From CAZIGK01 sp964538615 (GTDB lineage: Bacteria > Pseudomonadota > Alphaproteobacteria > Rickettsiales > RI-342): a stretch of DNA of 64,000 nt. The position numbers were made by a program, and so were the translations under genes. Numbering within the stretch: position 1 is the first letter of the stretch; each line of letters begins with the position of its first letter. The stretch is from NCBI GenBank assembly GCA_964538615.1, contig CAZIGK010000008.1:24803-88802 (forward strand), read 5' to 3'. Shown here one piece after another: positions 55,521 through 64,000 of this stretch. The notes beneath the pieces are model-generated. The model searched no databases, had not been told where the DNA came from, and saw only the letters and a program-made list of their open reading frames with translations.

Positions 55521-58500
55521 CTATGTCCCAATGCGTTTGCTGGTACTATTTGCCTGAGCGTTTGCATTTGCTGCCGCTGCAGGTAGTTTCCCGCCAAGCC
55601 ATGGCTCCAGAATGCCTCCTTTGTCCGGATTCACCGCAGGCAATGTATCCACCCCCGGAGGAGTAAAGCGATGACGATCTATATCCTTAATACCCATGGC
55701 ATTTGCCAGCTTGTTTAAGCGTGCAATATCTTTTTGCATGGCATCTGCACCACGCTCAATGATCTCTTTGAAACTTGGTGCCGGAATATTCGTTCCGGCT
55801 ACCGCAAACTTGGCAAGTGCTTCATAGATTTGCGGCAGACCAAAGACATCGGTCGGGTTGGCACCCAAGTACATATAGGCTTGCCCAATTTTCTTGAAGA
55901 TAGCTTCATCCATGCGGCCATTTGGCAATTCTGCCAACGACATAATTCCTTTGGCGGCCAGAGTGGGAACCGCATAGCCGGGTTGTGCCAATGGCTCGCG
56001 GAAGTCTGTTTCTCCGGCGGCATACACATAAGCCTGAAACAGCAGTTGCTGCGCACTACTGCCGGTAATATCCAGCTCCTTAGAGGCCTCCCGCCATAAA
56101 TCTTCCAGATTCGGATACATACGCGCCGTAGAGGAGGCAATAGCCGCAATGGTCTTGGATGCCTGCCCCATGCGCTCTTCGGTCGAGGCTCCCGCCGCTT
56201 GCAGGCGCTTCAACTCGCCTACCTCTGCCAACGCATCCCGCACGCGATGCACGGCAGATGCCTTGCCCGCTTGTTGCAGATTTTGCAGAGCGGTTTGCAA
56301 ATGACGCTCCAACTCGCCACCACTGGTCATGGCCAGTAAGCGTGGTTCCATCTCTGCCATCGCTTTTTCCGTCCGAACCGCGTCCTTCCAGCCGGATACC
56401 AATGCCGGGCTAATTATGTCGGGTAATAGTTCCTGAGTAGAAGTGATTACCTTGTCCGCTTTGTCTCTTAGCGAACCCACGTCTTCGCCTTTGGCTTCGG
56501 CTGCACTGAACGCTTCGGAAGCTGCAATCGTTGCACGCACTTGCTGGCGTGTTTCCTCAATTCCCTCTAAAAACGTCTTGAAATCAGGGTCGTTCTTGAT
56601 GTTTTTTGCTAATTCACGAGCTATCTTTTGGACATCCTGTTCTGTTATCTGCTGACCTTGTTGCTGTGCGTTTATAAGGGTGGCCTGCAAGGACTCCTGC
56701 ACTGCCTGCTGTAACGCCTGACGCTCATCCGGTAGCTGGGATTCTGCCTCACGCAGCTTCTCCCGCAGTTGTTCGCCCAAAGCCTGACTTAGTTTTCCAT
56801 CCGTCAACAAACCTGCCACGGTTGTGTTATGTTGTCTATGCCGCAAATGCGTACGATACGGCAGTAATATATCGCTCAGGCTATACTGCGCCGCCATGAG
56901 CGGTTCCACGAAATGTTGAGATTTTTCAAGTGCCTCAGACATCATCCAGCCGCCAAATTCCACTTGTGTGTGGATGGTGTCAATGAACAGCTTTGCCTGT
57001 AAAAATGCGGCTTCCTCATACACCAGAGGATACAGTTGGTCATAGGCCGCCTGTAGTGCTTCCGCATGAGCTTGTGTCATGCCCTGTGCGGTTAAAGCGG
57101 CAGGTTCCTGTGCCCATTGCTGTAATATCTGACGAGCCATGGGTATACCACAATCCCCAATATCACCCGTATGGCGGCTGCCTGTATCCATGCCCAAGCC
57201 TGCCAGCGTATCCAGTGCCGCATCCAGTGCTTTTTGTGCTGCGGGAATAGCGGCATGGATTCTATCCAGTTTATCCAGACGCAAAACTTCTTCGGTCAGA
57301 ATAGAGGTGGATTCTGCAAGCGGCAGGGAGCGCCCTTTACGGAAAATCACCTGATGCCCCATTTCATGTGCGGCGGCTACCATAGTCGCGTAAGTATGGG
57401 TTTGTCCAACATGGGTACGGGTTGCCACCACCTTACCTTCCCAGTCCTGTATCTGCTCCAGATAGGATTCCAAAGGGGATTTCATGGCATCAAAGAATAT
57501 CCGGTTTCTAAGCGCATTGTCGCTCGTTAATCCAGCCAGATCCGGGCTGAAACGCTCAAAAGCACGCTGAATATCGGTATTAATTTGCCGCGTCCAGCTA
57601 TCATAGAGCTGCTGCTCCGCGTCCGTCAGCGGTTCCGGCTGCATGGCTGCCTGTAGTCCGCCTACTTTTTGCGTTTGCAGACCGAAGCTTGCCGCGACAC
57701 CGCTGAACAATAAATCATTGGCATCTATGTGAATACCATCGCGCATGATTTCCATCAGGCGGATGAGGGCTTTTTCCTGCTCTGGGCGCAAAAATAGTCG
57801 GGAACGGATATCCGGGCTGGGAGTCAGTGCCTCCTTTGCTTGCTGCAACACATGCTCATAGGCTGCATCATCTAGTCCCAGTACCGCTTTAATGTGGTCT
57901 TTGGAACTTTCTTTGGTCAATGCCAGACGGAATGATTCCCGTTGAGACAACAAAATACTGGCCAAAAGCAGAAAACCACTGGTAATCGACTGCAAATCAG
58001 AGCTGGGTCCGCCACCATGTTGTATCAGGTTGGATAGGAACTCATACTGCGCATCATCCAGTCCGTAAGCCTCCAGCGTGTTTTGCTTGCGTGTCGGATC
58101 CACAAACCCTTCCCGAACCTGCTCATTGCTGTCTGCCAATACAAGCACTGCCCTCAGCATACCGGGTTCAATGCCCAGTTGATCCCCCTTACTATTTTGA
58201 TATTCAAGAAGATATTTGACCACGCTGGCCATTGAGCTTTGGTTCGGCAGTGAAATACCCAGTTCATCAAATCCCTGCAGAATGGCGTTATACATGCCAC
58301 TGGCCATCATCATTTCGCTGGTCAGAATAGGGCTGACATAAACCATGTTGCTCAGCACTTTCAGCTCATCAGCCACCGCTGTGTAGACCGGGTCTTGCGC
58401 ATCAATGGTGGCGGCAGCCCCATAATGTCCCTTGCTTGCATGCCAAATCACTTCCCGCATGGAGGTCAGCATCGTGTACACTTCGCCAAACAGAGCCTCG

Positions 58501-59135
58501 AAAGGACGTGCCGTTACTCCGGTATCACGAACAGCATTCATGATCTCCATCAGTTCTTTTCCCTGCTCATTCAGCAAGACCAAAAGCTCCGCCAGTGCAG
58601 TTTTATCCTGAATGGCCACCACCTCACCTTTCGGAGACCACAAAGATGGTATCTGAACAGACAGGTTGTTTGCTTGCACCAGCGCGGCTAAATCATCTAA
58701 CGGCTTCAGCATGTTGGAGTGGCGGGTTATCTCGATAGAGGTGCGGCTTGGATCCGCACCAGGAATGGTGGTTCGGTAGGTTTCTTCCTTTTCCTCGACA
58801 CGGAAGGCTCTATCAAAAAGTTCCAATACTTGTCTGGAATTGCCAGCCAATTTCTGCAAGCGTTCAAATTGCTTTTTCACCGTATCGCGCTTGGCTAATA
58901 GTTCTGGAGTCAGTTTTTGTCCGCCTTGCAATTGCTCGGTAATATCTTCCCGGCGAGAGCGTCTTGCATTCAGTATCAACGCCTGAGCAATGGCTTGCGC
59001 GTCCATCACCGGGGGCTGATTTTTTTGGGTCAACGCCAATTCTGCCGCGGTTGCTTCAACGGCAGCAATATCTTGCAATGCGCCATCCGGCATTTTGACG
59101 GATGGAAAGCTTAAGGCAGATTTACGTTGAACCAT
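55521..59135 (-). CDS. Large unrecognised protein with M3-like metallopeptidase motif
   Basis: A 1204-residue protein, mostly predicted helical and rich in Gln, Ala and Leu, with no signal peptide or membrane segment. In its middle, residues 590-594 are HEMGH and 608 onwards LAESTSILTEEVL. This pair resembles the zinc site of M3 peptidases (oligoendopeptidase F has HEMGH then LAEVASTCNEALL), with a linker about ten residues shorter. H590, H594 and E608 would bind zinc and E591 would be catalytic. The flanks, N-terminal 550 and C-terminal 590 residues, match no family I know. GGGAG stands before the ATG. It is the downstream gene of a three-gene group and is a candidate effector, toxin or intracellular protease; function is inferred only from the motif. 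Confidence 0.7.
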   Translation of the reverse strand: MVQRKSALSFPSVKMPDGALQDIAAVEATAAELALTQKNQPPVMDAQAIAQALILNARRSRREDITEQLQGGQKLTPELLAKRDTVKKQFERLQKLAGNSRQVLELFDRAFRVEEKEETYRTTIPGADPSRTSIEITRHSNMLKPLDDLAALVQANNLSVQIPSLWSPKGEVVAIQDKTALAELLVLLNEQGKELMEIMNAVRDTGVTARPFEALFGEVYTMLTSMREVIWHASKGHYGAAATIDAQDPVYTAVADELKVLSNMVYVSPILTSEMMMASGMYNAILQGFDELGISLPNQSSMASVVKYLLEYQNSKGDQLGIEPGMLRAVLVLADSNEQVREGFVDPTRKQNTLEAYGLDDAQYEFLSNLIQHGGGPSSDLQSITSGFLLLASILLSQRESFRLALTKESSKDHIKAVLGLDDAAYEHVLQQAKEALTPSPDIRSRLFLRPEQEKALIRLMEIMRDGIHIDANDLLFSGVAASFGLQTQKVGGLQAAMQPEPLTDAEQQLYDSWTRQINTDIQRAFERFSPDLAGLTSDNALRNRIFFDAMKSPLESYLEQIQDWEGKVVATRTHVGQTHTYATMVAAAHEMGHQVIFRKGRSLPLAESTSILTEEVLRLDKLDRIHAAIPAAQKALDAALDTLAGLGMDTGSRHTGDIGDCGIPMARQILQQWAQEPAALTAQGMTQAHAEALQAAYDQLYPLVYEEAAFLQAKLFIDTIHTQVEFGGWMMSEALEKSQHFVEPLMAAQYSLSDILLPYRTHLRHRQHNTTVAGLLTDGKLSQALGEQLREKLREAESQLPDERQALQQAVQESLQATLINAQQQGQQITEQDVQKIARELAKNIKNDPDFKTFLEGIEETRQQVRATIAASEAFSAAEAKGEDVGSLRDKADKVITSTQELLPDIISPALVSGWKDAVRTEKAMAEMEPRLLAMTSGGELERHLQTALQNLQQAGKASAVHRVRDALAEVGELKRLQAAGASTEERMGQASKTIAAIASSTARMYPNLEDLWREASKELDITGSSAQQLLFQAYVYAAGETDFREPLAQPGYAVPTLAAKGIMSLAELPNGRMDEAIFKKIGQAYMYLGANPTDVFGLPQIYEALAKFAVAGTNIPAPSFKEIIERGADAMQKDIARLNKLANAMGIKDIDRHRFTPPGVDTLPAVNPDKGGILEPWLGGKLPAAAANANAQANSTSKRIGT

Positions 59136-59275
59136 GAGATGACTCCCTGTTATCAGAATATTTTTTATAACCAGTGGACGAGGTTACAAAGATCGCAATG
59201 CAATAATCAATCACATTTTTATGACAATTTTATGTCATGATATCGTAGGCTGTTATTCACTTGGTTGGTTGCAGC
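59136..59275 (-). promoter_or_regulatory. AT-rich upstream region of the 1204-codon gene
   Basis: 140 bp between two same-strand genes, AT-rich, with a perfect inverted repeat ATGACA-ATTTTA-TGTCAT at 59221-59238, about 90 bases before the start. It could be an operator, so this gene may have its own promoter. Confidence 0.4.
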
Positions 59276-60454
59276 TTATAATTGTGTCTGGTGTTGCAAT
59301 GCTTGTGCTTCCTGTCGGGAAAGATCCATTACCGCATCATATAAGCCAACATCATAACCACGCACTTCTTTGACAGCTTCCTGCCATGAGCCTTGGATAC
59401 GATATCTCATAGAGCTGCCGAAATAGTCCAAATGCGTCAGGGCGGTCTGTAGATAGTGTTGCAATGCATGGTGCAAAGGCGGCGGCAGAACCTCTGTCAA
59501 TGTTGCCGGTACCTCACCGATAGGGAAGGTTACCTCTTGCATCCAGTGTCGTAAGGGGGCCATCCACTTTTCGGGTGTTTCTGTGGATTCCAGCCACGAT
59601 TTCGCTAAAAGACTCTTGAACTGTTCTTCTGCCAGATAGAGTTCCCACCGCGCTGCGGGCAGGCGGTGCGCTTCTGTCTGTGGATTGAGGGAGAGGTGAA
59701 GATGCGAGGCAAGCCATTCGCAATAAACTTCTGCAACAGGCGCATCCAGCGCAGTCAAGAGGTTGAGATGCCGTTGCAAATCCATGACGGCGCTCTGTAT
59801 GGGTTCGGGCCAGTCTGTTGGCTGTGTATGGGGACGTGCCTTCGTCAATGCGTGTCCGGCCTGATGCAGTTGCTGTAGATAACGGTACGCTTCTGGCATA
59901 TCCTGCGCATCATATTCCGTCAGGCAATAGGCGGCAATATGTTGGTATGCATCTCGAATGGCGGATATTTCTTCGGTAATGCGTGACTGGAAAAAGGCAT
60001 CGCGCTGTTGTTCCAGATGTTCCCGCTGCTGCTCCGTTAATCCGGCCTGTTGAAAGGGAGCGGGGTTTTTCTGCCACGCATCCAGCAACTGTGACGATAC
60101 ATGCAGCAGGTTTTCCGCACCATGTACGGGATAGATCGTAAAACTCTCTACAAACGGCCTGTCCGGAATATAACGGTTCCAGCGAGGCATAGCGGCAAAG
60201 GCGACCCCAAACTCTGCGTCCCGGCCGGGGATAGGAATAGAGCGGGGGTTCCACACATCTTGCCCGGCACATTGTTTGAGTAACTGCATCACGGGGTGCT
60301 GTAGTGGCCAGTGTCGCTCACTACCGGTGGCAATACTGGCGCTAATCACGCCCGTTGCGCTGATTTCCGATGCTGGTACTGCCGTGATATGGCGCAATAT
60401 GCTCTGCATCACGTTTTCCAGCGCATGGTGAAAGGTTTGTTCTTCTGGGTTCAT
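59276..60454 (-). CDS. Unrecognised protein, cassette gene 2
   Basis: A 392-residue soluble-looking protein, rich in Gln, His and Ala and largely helical in pattern, without signal peptide, membrane segment or a known motif. It begins MNPEEQTFHHALENVMQSIL. It lies between the other two unknown genes, with 140 bp to the next and 56 bp from the previous one. Its composition resembles its two neighbours (many Gln, Ala, short helical stretches), so the three probably act together. The upstream sequence GGATATGAGCCG is a weak ribosome site. Confidence 0.7.
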   Translation of the reverse strand: MNPEEQTFHHALENVMQSILRHITAVPASEISATGVISASIATGSERHWPLQHPVMQLLKQCAGQDVWNPRSIPIPGRDAEFGVAFAAMPRWNRYIPDRPFVESFTIYPVHGAENLLHVSSQLLDAWQKNPAPFQQAGLTEQQREHLEQQRDAFFQSRITEEISAIRDAYQHIAAYCLTEYDAQDMPEAYRYLQQLHQAGHALTKARPHTQPTDWPEPIQSAVMDLQRHLNLLTALDAPVAEVYCEWLASHLHLSLNPQTEAHRLPAARWELYLAEEQFKSLLAKSWLESTETPEKWMAPLRHWMQEVTFPIGEVPATLTEVLPPPLHHALQHYLQTALTHLDYFGSSMRYRIQGSWQEAVKEVRGYDVGLYDAVMDLSRQEAQALQHQTQL

Positions 60455-60510
60455 CGGCTCATATCCGGATAGTTAGGTCACGACTCGTCTATGGAGGGAA
60501 ACAGATGCGC

Positions 60511-62025
60511 TCAGGCTGCCAGACCGGGGGTGGATATCTGTTCGGCTTCCTGTTGTGCGGATTCAGCTAATGCCAACGCATTTTCGCGGTACGTTTCTGC
60601 CATCGCTTCATAAAGTGATGCCAGCTCCAAGTGCTGTTCGCGTGCCAAGGGGTGCCCCGCCAGTTCCGCAACCTCAATTTGCTCCTGCAAGTAGCGTGTC
60701 ACGTCTTGTATTTGCTGCAACTCTCCCAGTTGTGCCAGATGCGCAATGGCCTGTTGCAGGTAATGCCAATGCTGCTCGCCGATGCCATAGTGTGAACGCA
60801 AATCCGCCAGAGGTTGCAAAGCCTGATAGAGTTCACGGGCAGTTTCTGCCAGTTGCGAAACCGTATGGGTATGGCTTAATTCTAACGTCAGTAACCGATC
60901 ATCGGTTCCCTGTTCCATGTGCCAGCCAAGACGCCCATCCTGTTGTTGGATAATCCAGGATCCCACCGTCTGTCCATCTTGAATAAAAGAAGGGAAGCTG
61001 ATGTTCTTGCCCACTAAGCCGCGGATGGCTGTCAGGGCGGATGTATCCTGTTGGCTGGCCTCCCGCAACACCTTGCCCACCTGCCCGATATCCTGACCGC
61101 GTAGAGAGGACGCATGCAGACTGATGCGCATGGGCAAACCTTCTTCCAGTTGCCATGCATCTGCTGGTAAGTGGCTGTGGCGCGCTAAAACAGGTTTCAG
61201 GACATACAGCATCCCTTGCATCACCTGACGTTGGGCACGCTCCAGTTGTGATGGGCTGAAGAGTTCCAGATGTGGCGCGGTCTGCGCTTGCATGGCGCAT
61301 TGCTGGTGAAATGCTGCGAGTGCTTCTGTCACGGAAGCAGCACGATCCGAAGACTGATAGGCCATATCGTCCAGCTTTCGGTGAATACGCACAGCGTGCG
61401 GATCCAGTTGCTGTTGTAACTGATAATGCTGTGCATCGGATACCGCCTGCTCCAGCCGTTGTACGGCGCTATCCGGAACAGGCTGTCCCAGACGTTGCAT
61501 GGTCGCTTTATCCTGCAAATTTTGCAAAAGCTGGCCTGCCAGTTCCAAACCACGGTCGAGTGTGGTGAGAGAAGGCAGCATCATACTGAAAGCAATGCCG
61601 TTTGCAGCGGTTTTATCCTGTGCCTGCGGTGGTTTTTCAGCCTGTTGTGCTTGCACATAATGTTTGGAAATAACAGGGCCATTATTGACCCAGGGCAAGG
61701 TGACAGCATCTCCCCACATAATCCCATCAGGTACCCATTCTGGCGGCAGAACAGGGTTTTCCGCTCCAAGATTCCAGTAGTACATTTTTTCCATGGCCAT
61801 CATCGCCCGTGCTAAATCAGACGGGTTCAGATGCTGCGTCTGGTACGCGAAGCTCGGTTGGTTGCGATTCGCTACCCGAAACGCGACAAAGCCCTCTTCG
61901 GCTATATCCAGAATGGCTGCAATCTGGGGGCGCATCACTTCCCATATGGCTTCCTGCAAAGAAAAGAAAATCTCCCCACCACTGCGGTAACGACCCGCAG
62001 GGTTTGCCTGTGCGTGTATAACCAT
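60511..62025 (-). CDS. Unrecognised protein, cassette gene 1
   Basis: A 504-residue protein, probably the first of the three-gene group. It has no signal peptide or membrane segment. The N-terminal 120 residues contain several aromatic and Pro/Trp residues (PPEWVPDGIMWGDAVTLPWVNN) suggesting a folded domain; about 160-260 and 400-490 are helical, Gln/Ala-rich and TPR-like in rhythm. No family recognised. AGGGA precedes the ATG and the upstream gap is AT-rich. Divergent from the DUF58 gene, so a shared control region lies between. Confidence 0.7.
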   Translation of the reverse strand: MVIHAQANPAGRYRSGGEIFFSLQEAIWEVMRPQIAAILDIAEEGFVAFRVANRNQPSFAYQTQHLNPSDLARAMMAMEKMYYWNLGAENPVLPPEWVPDGIMWGDAVTLPWVNNGPVISKHYVQAQQAEKPPQAQDKTAANGIAFSMMLPSLTTLDRGLELAGQLLQNLQDKATMQRLGQPVPDSAVQRLEQAVSDAQHYQLQQQLDPHAVRIHRKLDDMAYQSSDRAASVTEALAAFHQQCAMQAQTAPHLELFSPSQLERAQRQVMQGMLYVLKPVLARHSHLPADAWQLEEGLPMRISLHASSLRGQDIGQVGKVLREASQQDTSALTAIRGLVGKNISFPSFIQDGQTVGSWIIQQQDGRLGWHMEQGTDDRLLTLELSHTHTVSQLAETARELYQALQPLADLRSHYGIGEQHWHYLQQAIAHLAQLGELQQIQDVTRYLQEQIEVAELAGHPLAREQHLELASLYEAMAETYRENALALAESAQQEAEQISTPGLAA

Positions 62026-62209
62026 GTTTGTATTGTCCCTGTTTAGTATTTGGCCTGTTGAGTATTCGTTATTATTTTAATATCTCACCAACATAACAGA
62101 GGCTAACAAAATGGCAAGCCTTCAGACGCTCTGCGCATCTGGAATGGACGTTCATGGGAAACTGCGGCATAGTATCCACTCTGTTTCTTTCTCCTGGGGA
62201 TGACCCGCC
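62026..62209. promoter_or_regulatory. Divergent control region, cassette gene 1 / DUF58
   Basis: 184 bp with no gene. The part near 62060-62095 is AT-rich (TATTATTTTAATATC), suitable for the promoter of the minus-strand cassette. I see no close match to a known operator. Confidence 0.4.
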
Positions 62210-63310
62210 ATGTCTCCGCTACAGCCAACCATGCGGCAATTACAGTTACTCGCCGGTCAGGGCGATGCGATGAAGCGTATGCTAAGCCATTACTTACGTG
62301 GCGTAATGGGCAGCCGTTGGCAAGGGGCATGGAAAACCGCCTTTCGTGGTCAGGGCATGGAGTTCCATTCCGTGCGGGAATATGCCTACGGTGATGAAGT
62401 GCGCCATATGGACTGGCGGGTGACTGCCCGTACCGGTAAGCCGCATCTCAAGCAATTTATGGAAGATCGGCAACGTTTTGTCTGGTTGCTGCTGGATGAC
62501 CGACCCGCTATGCATTTTGGCACCCATGGTACCTTCAAGCATATTCAACAGGCACAGGTGGCTGCGTTGCTGGCCGGGGCAGCACTGGCTGCGGGGGAGA
62601 GGGTAGGGGGGCTTCTCGCCCGGCTGGATGATGCGCCTACCCCGCAGCAGCGTTCGGTGCGCCTCTGGCGTTGCGATATGCAAAAAGGGGGCAAAGGGCT
62701 GGCGCCATTTTTTGGGCTGCTCTGCGGGCAGGAGGCTGTGCCAGTGGATTCCTTCACCCGAACGGGGGATCGTTGCCTGCTACAAGCCATGGATGCTCTG
62801 GTGCATGTGCCAGCTCTAACCGTTGGTGGTCGTCCCAAATGTTTCATCCTCTCCGATTTTCTGGACATCCGCCTGAGGGATCAGGATCAGGCTCTGGCAG
62901 AGTGTTTTCGTCATCTCGCCGCAAAAATGGAAATCACGGTCATCCAGATTTGGGATACAAGTGACGAAACCCTGCCGGATGCAGGCTGGCTGGCGTTGCA
63001 AACCACGCAGGGTAAACCTTTGACCGTGAATCTTTCCGATGCCACGTTGCAAAAACAATGGCAGCAATGGGCGCAAGCACGCCAGCAGTGGTTACAGCAT
63101 ACGCTGGCGCCTTTGGGTATTCGCTTCATGCGCATCTCCACGCAGGATGACCCGCGTAAGGCACTGGCGCATGGATTGCGCCATGCGCATCCTTCCCATT
63201 GGTCTCCCCATCCCCCGGCTCAAGGGGATACATCTTCCTCATCTCCCACGCGTGCCAGTCACCCCTTGCGTGCGTCAGCATCCCGGACGCACCGCCCGAA
63301 GGAGGCGTGA
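62210..63310 (+). CDS. DUF58 domain protein
   Basis: A 366-residue protein with the DUF58 signature EFHSVREYAYGDEVRHMDWRV followed by TGKPHLKQFMEDRQ, and a von Willebrand-like core (VWLLLDDRPAM). The C-terminus is Ser/Pro-rich. DUF58 proteins usually work with MoxR ATPases and Bat proteins in envelope stress or chaperone-like systems. Here the MoxR gene is 7.5 kb to the left on the same strand, and the intervening genes run on the other strand. Confidence 0.9.
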   Translation: MSPLQPTMRQLQLLAGQGDAMKRMLSHYLRGVMGSRWQGAWKTAFRGQGMEFHSVREYAYGDEVRHMDWRVTARTGKPHLKQFMEDRQRFVWLLLDDRPAMHFGTHGTFKHIQQAQVAALLAGAALAAGERVGGLLARLDDAPTPQQRSVRLWRCDMQKGGKGLAPFFGLLCGQEAVPVDSFTRTGDRCLLQAMDALVHVPALTVGGRPKCFILSDFLDIRLRDQDQALAECFRHLAAKMEITVIQIWDTSDETLPDAGWLALQTTQGKPLTVNLSDATLQKQWQQWAQARQQWLQHTLAPLGIRFMRISTQDDPRKALAHGLRHAHPSHWSPHPPAQGDTSSSSPTRASHPLRASASRTHRPKEA

Positions 63311-63351
63311 TACACCCATGATTGTTTGTCCCCACATCACGGAGGAGCTGT

Positions 63352-63909
63352 ATGGCTGATACGTCAGAACTTCCTGCCTTCGAAACTCCCCCAACACAAG
63401 AAGAGGCACTTGCCCTTCTGAAAGACGTGCAAGGCATGGATAGTAGCTGGTGGCAGGCACTTTGGCCATGGTTGCTCATGCTGGCTTTGCTCATTGCCGT
63501 TGCCGGTGCGCTTTTGTGGTTTTGGCGTCGCAATCGCGGCAAACCACGCACGGTCTGGCAACGCGCCTTGCAGCAGGAGATACAGCACCTACGCGAACAA
63601 CCCCTTCCCGCCAAAGAAAAAGCGTCTCAGATTAACCTTGCCCTGAAACGTGCCGCCATTGCCGCCGGTTACCGACAGGACATCGCGCCGCTGGATGCCA
63701 CGGCATGGTTCGACTGGCTGTTTGCCCATAGTTCGGACAGGGTTCGGCACGCCATACCGCAATGGCAGCAGGTTGGCACCCAGTTAGCCGCAGGACTCTA
63801 TGCTCCGCTATCCAGTGGTTTTGCCGATCATGCATTGCACGCGCTCTTGGATGTGGCGGATGCGATTGCCAGAGAGGGGTTTGTCGTTCCCGCTTCTCAT
63901 GCGTCCTAG
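63352..63909 (+). CDS. DUF4381 domain protein
   Basis: A 185-residue protein with one membrane segment at about 38-57 (WPWLLMLALLIAVAGALLWFW) and the DUF4381-like beginning (LLKDVQGMDSSWW). Its partners in other genomes are MoxR, DUF58 and VWA/BatA proteins, which should follow beyond the window. GGAGG precedes the ATG at 63352. A family B repeat starts two bases after its stop, so the Bat genes are not immediately adjacent. Confidence 0.8.
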   Translation: MADTSELPAFETPPTQEEALALLKDVQGMDSSWWQALWPWLLMLALLIAVAGALLWFWRRNRGKPRTVWQRALQQEIQHLREQPLPAKEKASQINLALKRAAIAAGYRQDIAPLDATAWFDWLFAHSSDRVRHAIPQWQQVGTQLAAGLYAPLSSGFADHALHALLDVADAIAREGFVVPASHAS

Positions 63910-63911
63910 CT

Positions 63912-64000
63912 TCAATCACCCTTTAGCATGTAATGGACTGCACATGCTGAATGTCTGCGCTTCCGGCTTTCATGTACGTTTAAGTACACTGGAACTTCCG
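63912..64000 (+). repeat. Dispersed repeat family B, copy 3 (cut by window end)
   Basis: Nearly identical to 39407-39490, including TTTAGCATGTAATGGACTGC and the TGTAC/GTACA inverted pair. Directly after the DUF4381 stop. Confidence 0.8.

Overview
The window is a chromosomal segment of an alphaproteobacterium. Evidence is the block rpsT - rhodanese - dnaA - dnaN - recF - gyrB next to mutM / ubiE - ubiB - coaBC, the order rne / amiC - mrcA - prfB, the hemD - HemX-like - HemY-like cluster, an Usg-family protein, ETF-ubiquinone oxidoreductase and a small CHCC zinc-finger protein of the NDUFS6 type. I cannot place it below class level. Coding density is high and there are no tRNAs, rRNAs, CRISPR arrays, transposases or phage genes.

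Layout. 1-8.4 kb: the 3' end of mgtE, then a minus-strand run of bactofilin, an overlapping M23 peptidase, an RsmB-type rRNA methyltransferase, sigma-54 (rpoN), ygfZ and a GT4 glycosyltransferase, with a divergent GT2 glycosyltransferase and a convergent usg. 8.8-18.6 kb: a lytic transglycosylase behind a perfect-looking sigma-54 promoter, the zinc-finger protein, an Slt-type transglycosylase translationally coupled to a uracil-DNA glycosylase, ETF-QO, a TPR lipid/envelope-type protein and ispE. 19-37.6 kb: DsbA-like and M48 proteins, an aminotransferase, RNase E, then amiC, PBP1A, prfB (with its programmed frameshift), dut and the hemD cluster, and a ModA-like binding protein. 37.6-55.2 kb: SH3 protein, cysK, mnmA, coaBC, ubiB and ubiE on the minus strand, then mutM, rpsT, dnaA, dnaN, recF, gyrB, a MoxR ATPase and a DUF3592 protein on the plus strand. 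The switch in strand near 44-45.7 kb and an AT-rich gap with a DnaA box suggest that the replication origin could lie in the mutM-rpsT gap.

The least ordinary region is 55.5-62.0 kb. Three unrecognised genes of 1204, 392 and 504 codons lie on the minus strand between MoxR/DUF3592 and DUF58/DUF4381, genes that normally form one operon. The largest protein carries a zinc-metallopeptidase signature (HEMGH followed by LAESTS) that resembles the M3/oligoendopeptidase F active site inside an otherwise unfamiliar, mostly helical protein without a signal peptide. This is the best candidate for an undescribed system here.

The intergenic spaces hold several dispersed repeat families. One (core AACATCTTGTGACGACAC) occurs mostly at gene 3' ends and convergent junctions. 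A second is about 95 bp long and occurs twice, also in convergent junctions. A third occurs three times, at 36.6, 39.4 and 63.9 kb. Cell-wall genes are numerous (bactofilin, M23 peptidase, two lytic transglycosylases, AmiC, PBP1A), so much of the left half serves envelope growth and remodelling.
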